Shown here: piece after piece, positions 60,729-64,000 of the stretch | How the letters are laid out: each line of letters opens with the position of its first letter | How positions within the stretch are numbered: the first letter of the stretch is position 1 | Source: Profundibacterium mesophilum KAUST100406-0324 | GTDB lineage: Bacteria; Pseudomonadota; Alphaproteobacteria; Rhodobacterales; Rhodobacteraceae | Reading direction: 5' to 3' | NCBI RefSeq assembly: GCF_009835145.1 | Contig: NZ_APKE01000036.1 | Coordinates: forward strand, 62,001-126,000 | Length of the DNA stretch: 64,000 nucleotides | Position numbers and translations under genes: made by a program | The notes under the pieces: model-generated | Database searches by the model: none | Told to the model about the DNA's origin: nothing | What the model saw: the letters and a program-made list of their open reading frames with translations, nothing else

Positions 60729-61681
60729 TCGATTTCGCATGGCCATGGCTGCTGGTCTTGCTGCCGTTGCCGGCGCTCATGCGTCACCTGTTGCCACCCG
60801 TGGAGCCGCCGGGCGCCGCGCTTCGCGTGCCCGGGCGCCTTGCCGAGGAGATGCTGCACGATGACCATGGCAGCCACCCGGCCGAAACCTGGCGGCAGAG
60901 CGCGCCTCGCATGCTTCTCTGGGCGCTCATCGTGATCGCCGCGGCGGGACCTCGGCAGCTCCTACCGGTCCCCGCGCTCGAGGTTTCGGGCCGGGATCTC
61001 GCCATCGCCCTCGACCTGTCTGGCTCGATGGTGCGCACCGACTTTGTTCTGGATGCGCGCCCGGTCAGCCGCCTCGAAGCGGTCCAGACGGTGGGTGCCG
61101 CGTTCGTGCGCGGGCGCGGCGGCGACCGGGTGGCGCTGATCGTGTTCGGATCGCAGGCCTATGTCGCGGCGCCCTTCACCTTCGACACGGAGGCCGTGGC
61201 GCGCCGCATAGAGGAGGCGGCGATCGGTATCTCTGGCAGGGCCACGAACATGTCCGACGCGCTCGGCCTCGCGCTCTCACGGATGCGATCCTCGCAGGCC
61301 CGCGCGCGGGTCGTGGTGCTCTTGTCGGACGGGATCAACAATGCCGGCGCGGCGGCCCCCCGGGACGTGGCGCGCCTCGCGCGCCAGCTTGGCATCACGG
61401 TGCACACCATCGCGATGGGTCCCGAGGATACCCGGTCGAGCCCGGATGCGAACGGTGCCGTCGACGCCGCCGCGCTCGCGGATATCGCGCGGATCAGCGG
61501 CGGTACCGCCTTCCGTGTCCGCGACATGGACGATCTGCGGGAGGTGATGACGGCCATCGACCGTCTGGAGGCGGTCGAGGCCGAGGGGCTCGCGGCACAG
61601 ATCCACCGCCCCTTGTGGGTCTGGCCGGGGGCCGCGGCCTTCCTCCTTGCGCTGGTGCAGATCAGGCGGTCCGGGGCATGA
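60725..61681 (+). CDS. BatA-like von Willebrand factor A protein
   Basis: A 318-residue membrane protein. N-terminal helix (IDFAWPWLLVLLPLPAL), a second helix (LLWALIVIAAAGP), a vWA domain with intact MIDAS (LDLSGSM; the T/D elements ATNMSDAL and LLSDGINNAG), and a C-terminal helix (LWVWPGAAAFLLALVQI). It probably displays a metal-ion site for a protein partner of MoxR. GTG start. Confidence 0.9.
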   Translation: MIDFAWPWLLVLLPLPALMRHLLPPVEPPGAALRVPGRLAEEMLHDDHGSHPAETWRQSAPRMLLWALIVIAAAGPRQLLPVPALEVSGRDLAIALDLSGSMVRTDFVLDARPVSRLEAVQTVGAAFVRGRGGDRVALIVFGSQAYVAAPFTFDTEAVARRIEEAAIGISGRATNMSDALGLALSRMRSSQARARVVVLLSDGINNAGAAAPRDVARLARQLGITVHTIAMGPEDTRSSPDANGAVDAAALADIARISGGTAFRVRDMDDLREVMTAIDRLEAVEAEGLAAQIHRPLWVWPGAAAFLLALVQIRRSGA

Positions 61682-62571
61682 ACGCTTTGGAATTTCTCCG
61701 GCCCGCCTGGCTTCTTGCCCTCGTGCCGATCCTGCTGGCGGCAGGGGCCGCGCGGCGCGCTCCGCCGGGGCTCGGCAGCTGGCGGGACGCGATCGATCCG
61801 CAACTGCTCGCGGCGATGGAGCGTTTCGGGCGGATCAGCGCCGAGCATGGCGCGGCCCGGTTGCGCGCCGCTTGCGCGGTGGCCGTCCTTCTGGCCATCG
61901 CCCTCGCCGGGCCATCGGTCACGAAACGCGAGGCGGCAGGCTTCCGCAATCTCGACGGCACCGTCTTCGTGCTCGACGCGTCGGATGCGGCGGTGGCGGC
62001 GCCGGGCTGGCGCAGGCTTGCGGTGGCCGGGCGGATCGGCACGGAGGGCCTGGGAACACGTCCCGCCGCGCTCGTCGTTTTCGGCGGCGATGCCTATGTC
62101 GCCAGCGACATGAGCGCCGATCACCGCGCGCTCGGCCAGACAATGCTCCTTGTCGGCCCGCAAACGATCCCGGATCCCGGGCAACGCCCCGAACTGGGTC
62201 TCGCCGCCGCGCTGCGGTTGCTCGAGGACGCGCAGATCCTGGCCGGCGATATCGTGCTTCTGACCGATGGGGGCCGGCTCGGGGGTGCCGCGGTATCAAG
62301 GCTCGCCGAGGACATCGCCGATCGCGGCGCACGCCTTTCGGTGGTCAGCCTTTCGGCCTCCGGCGCGGCGGCCGAACTGGCCGCGCGTGGCGGCGGCCGG
62401 CAATTCGATCCGGTCCGGCCGGAGGCGCTCACCGCGTTCCTTGCACAGGAGACGAGGGAGCGTCTCGTCGCGCTCGGCATCCCTCTTTCGCTGCGCACCG
62501 ATCTTGGTCCGTGGCTGCTGCTCTCGGCCCTTCTGCCGGCGGGTCTTCTGCTGCGCCGGAGCCGGACATGA
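61678..62571 (+). CDS. BatB-like von Willebrand factor A protein with altered MIDAS
   Basis: A 297-residue membrane protein with the same three-helix plus vWA layout (LRPAWLLALVPILLAAGA; CAVAVLLAIALAGPS; C-terminal LLLSALLPAGLLL). The MIDAS is changed (LDASDAAV in place of D-x-S-x-S), so metal binding may be lost, although TDGG is kept. It overlaps the BatA-like gene by ATGA. Confidence 0.85.
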   Translation: MNALEFLRPAWLLALVPILLAAGAARRAPPGLGSWRDAIDPQLLAAMERFGRISAEHGAARLRAACAVAVLLAIALAGPSVTKREAAGFRNLDGTVFVLDASDAAVAAPGWRRLAVAGRIGTEGLGTRPAALVVFGGDAYVASDMSADHRALGQTMLLVGPQTIPDPGQRPELGLAAALRLLEDAQILAGDIVLLTDGGRLGGAAVSRLAEDIADRGARLSVVSLSASGAAAELAARGGGRQFDPVRPEALTAFLAQETRERLVALGIPLSLRTDLGPWLLLSALLPAGLLLRRSRT

Positions 62572-63245
62572 GCGTCCGTGCCCGCATTGCGGCCGGCGCT
62601 CTTGCGGGGCTGTTCCTTCTCGCCATCTCGGTGCTTCTGGGCGGGGGCGCGCCGCTCGGCAGGGTCTTGATGGCGGTTGGAACGCCCCACCTGGCGGCGC
62701 CGCTCTTCGGGCAGGATGAGTGGCGCGGCGCGGCGCTCTATCGCGCGGGACGGTTCGCGCAGGCCACCGAAGCTTGGCGCGCCGATGACGGGCTGAACCT
62801 TGGCAATGCCCTTGCCGCCCAAGGCCGCTACGCCGCCGCGCTCGAGGCGTTCGATGTCGCGCGCGCCGGCGGGGACATGGAAGCGGCGCGCAATTTCGAC
62901 CTGCTGGCCGCATTCTATGCCGGTCTCGAGATCGACCCCGGCGCGGTGGCGGTCTTCGGCCGGCCCGATGAGGCAGGAGCGCGCGCGGAGGCGTCGATCG
63001 GCAAGGGAAACGGGCGCGCCGCATCGAGCGGCGACGGCGCGACCAACCGGGGCGCCCTCCTTGGCCTGCCCGAATTGGAAAGTCGCGGACAGACCGGTGT
63101 GCGCAAGGTTTTCGATGCCCGCTTCGTCAGGGCGGACGAGCGCTGGCTCGACACGCTCGACGATGTGCCCGGACGGTATCTCGATGCCCGGATCGCCTAC
63201 GAACGCAAGCGCCGTCTCGCGGGCGGTCAGGAAGGGCGCCCATGA
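62568..63245 (+). CDS. BatC-like TPR protein
   Basis: A 225-residue protein with one N-terminal membrane helix (IAAGALAGLFLLAISVLLGG) and TPR-like helices (GAALYRAGRFAQATEAWRAD, then LGNALAAQGRYAAALEAFDV), then a Gly/Ser-rich linker. Matches BatC by position, and MxaK-type proteins by size. Coupled by ATGA on both sides. Confidence 0.8.
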   Translation: MSVRARIAAGALAGLFLLAISVLLGGGAPLGRVLMAVGTPHLAAPLFGQDEWRGAALYRAGRFAQATEAWRADDGLNLGNALAAQGRYAAALEAFDVARAGGDMEAARNFDLLAAFYAGLEIDPGAVAVFGRPDEAGARAEASIGKGNGRAASSGDGATNRGALLGLPELESRGQTGVRKVFDARFVRADERWLDTLDDVPGRYLDARIAYERKRRLAGGQEGRP

Positions 63246-64000
63246 ACGCGGCCCTCCTGCGCCAGGTTCTTGCCGCCGCGCTCGCCCTGCTTGCCGCCTG
63301 CCACGGCGCGGGCGCGCAAAGCCGCGATGTTGCCCCCGACGATCTCGCGCTGCGGGTGACGCTCGAGCGTCCCGATGCCGTCCCCTTCGTCCAGGAGCTC
63401 GTTCTGCTGACCGTCGAGGGGGTCTACAGGCGGCACATAACGCTGGAAAAACTGCTCCAGCCGGCCTTGCCGGATTTCGACTGGATGCAGCTTGGCGAGG
63501 ATGCGTGGTTCGACAGCGTGCTGGACGGGCGCAAGGTGAAGAATTTCCGCCGGCGCATGGCGCTTTTCGCGCAGGTGCCCGGCCGCCTGACCATCCCGTC
63601 ATTCACCCACGAGCTGCATCTGACCGACGAGAGCGACGACTGGTTCGCCCATTCCGTGACATCGGCGCCGATCGAGATCGAGGTGCGCCCGAAACCCGAT
63701 GTCGATGGCTGGTGGCTTCCGGTCAGCCGGCTAACCGTCGCCGACAGCTGGTCGAACCCGCCCGACCAACTCGCGCCGGGGGAGGGCGTGCTGCGGATCG
63801 TGCGGATCGAGGCCACGGGTGTCGGGCCCGAGGCGATCCCGCCGATGCCCGACCTGAGATCGCCGTCGGGCCACGTCTTCGCCCATCCCGAGAAACGCCT
63901 GATCGAGCTTTCGCCCCAGGGTCCGGTCTCCATCGCGTTCTGGCGCTGGACGGTGCAGCCGGGCCCGCGCGGAACCGCGATCCTCGAGCCGTTCGGCTTC
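63242..64000 (+). CDS. BatD-like protein, N-terminal part (cut by window end)
   Basis: The frame runs open to the end of the window (253 codons). It starts with a signal peptide (LLRQVLAAALALLAACHG) and then has a BatD-type beta-rich repeat (DLALRVTLERPDAVPFVQEL; LTIPSFTHELHLTDESDDWF; ending RTVQPGPRG-like segment). BatD is the periplasmic member of the Bat operon. The C-terminal helix and the rest are outside the window. Confidence 0.75.
   Translation, partial: MNAALLRQVLAAALALLAACHGAGAQSRDVAPDDLALRVTLERPDAVPFVQELVLLTVEGVYRRHITLEKLLQPALPDFDWMQLGEDAWFDSVLDGRKVKNFRRRMALFAQVPGRLTIPSFTHELHLTDESDDWFAHSVTSAPIEIEVRPKPDVDGWWLPVSRLTVADSWSNPPDQLAPGEGVLRIVRIEATGVGPEAIPPMPDLRSPSGHVFAHPEKRLIELSPQGPVSIAFWRWTVQPGPRGTAILEPFGF

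Noticed and set aside
58425-64000. Reading the MoxR series as a methanol dehydrogenase (mxa) assembly operon
   Set aside because: No mxaF, mxaJ, mxaG or mxaI is visible, and the DUF4381-vWA-vWA-TPR-BatD order is that of a Bat operon.

Overview
The window is GC-rich DNA with tightly coupled genes (many ATGA, GTGA, TGATG overlaps) and looks like a member of the Rhodobacteraceae (Alphaproteobacteria). The pointers are a flaF/flbT-controlled flagellin, a DUF1217 flagellar protein, a MucR/Ros zinc-finger regulator, CtrA-like boxes, several TRAP transporters, a glpSTPQUV-type glycerol ABC transporter, and a plasmid replication-partition module with a HTH replicase followed by parA- and parB-type genes.

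Layout. (1) 1-24129 is a flagellar gene cluster. It runs from the end of fliP and fliG through flagellin-flaF-flbT-DUF1217, flgE-K-L-I-J with a FlgN-like gene, flgF-G-A-H, flgD-fliK, motB, a mucR operon, and motA with a FliJ-like gene. Several cluster proteins have no function I can name. (2) 24138-31857 is a glycerol ABC uptake operon (glpS-T-P-Q-x-U-V) read leftward from a DeoR-family glpR. It contains an extra secreted protein with a triple cysteine repeat. (3) 31941-43495 is a catabolic island: a TauE-like permease, a 2-keto-4-pentenoate hydratase-family enzyme, a GntR regulator, a large FAD/Fe-S 2-hydroxyacid dehydrogenase, a serine-glyoxylate-type aminotransferase, a TRAP transporter, a crotonase and a CaiB-type CoA-transferase. 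(4) 43529-50086 is a malonate operon (matPQMAB) with its GntR regulator. (5) 50365-53485 is pqqABCDE. (6) 53486-57355 is the replication/partition module. (7) 57413-64000 has one secreted protein, then a MoxR-DUF58-DUF4381-BatA-BatB-BatC-BatD operon cut by the right edge.

How it fits together. A flagellum, uptake systems for glycerol, malonate and an unknown carboxylate, PQQ synthesis and a Bat-type assembly operon all lie within about 64 kb of a plasmid-type replication module. This suggests an extrachromosomal replicon (a 'flagellar plasmid/chromid') or a chromosome with an integrated one. No PQQ-dependent dehydrogenase, glycerol kinase or glycerol-3-phosphate dehydrogenase is visible, so those partners must lie elsewhere. 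I saw no tRNA or rRNA gene, CRISPR array or intact insertion sequence.
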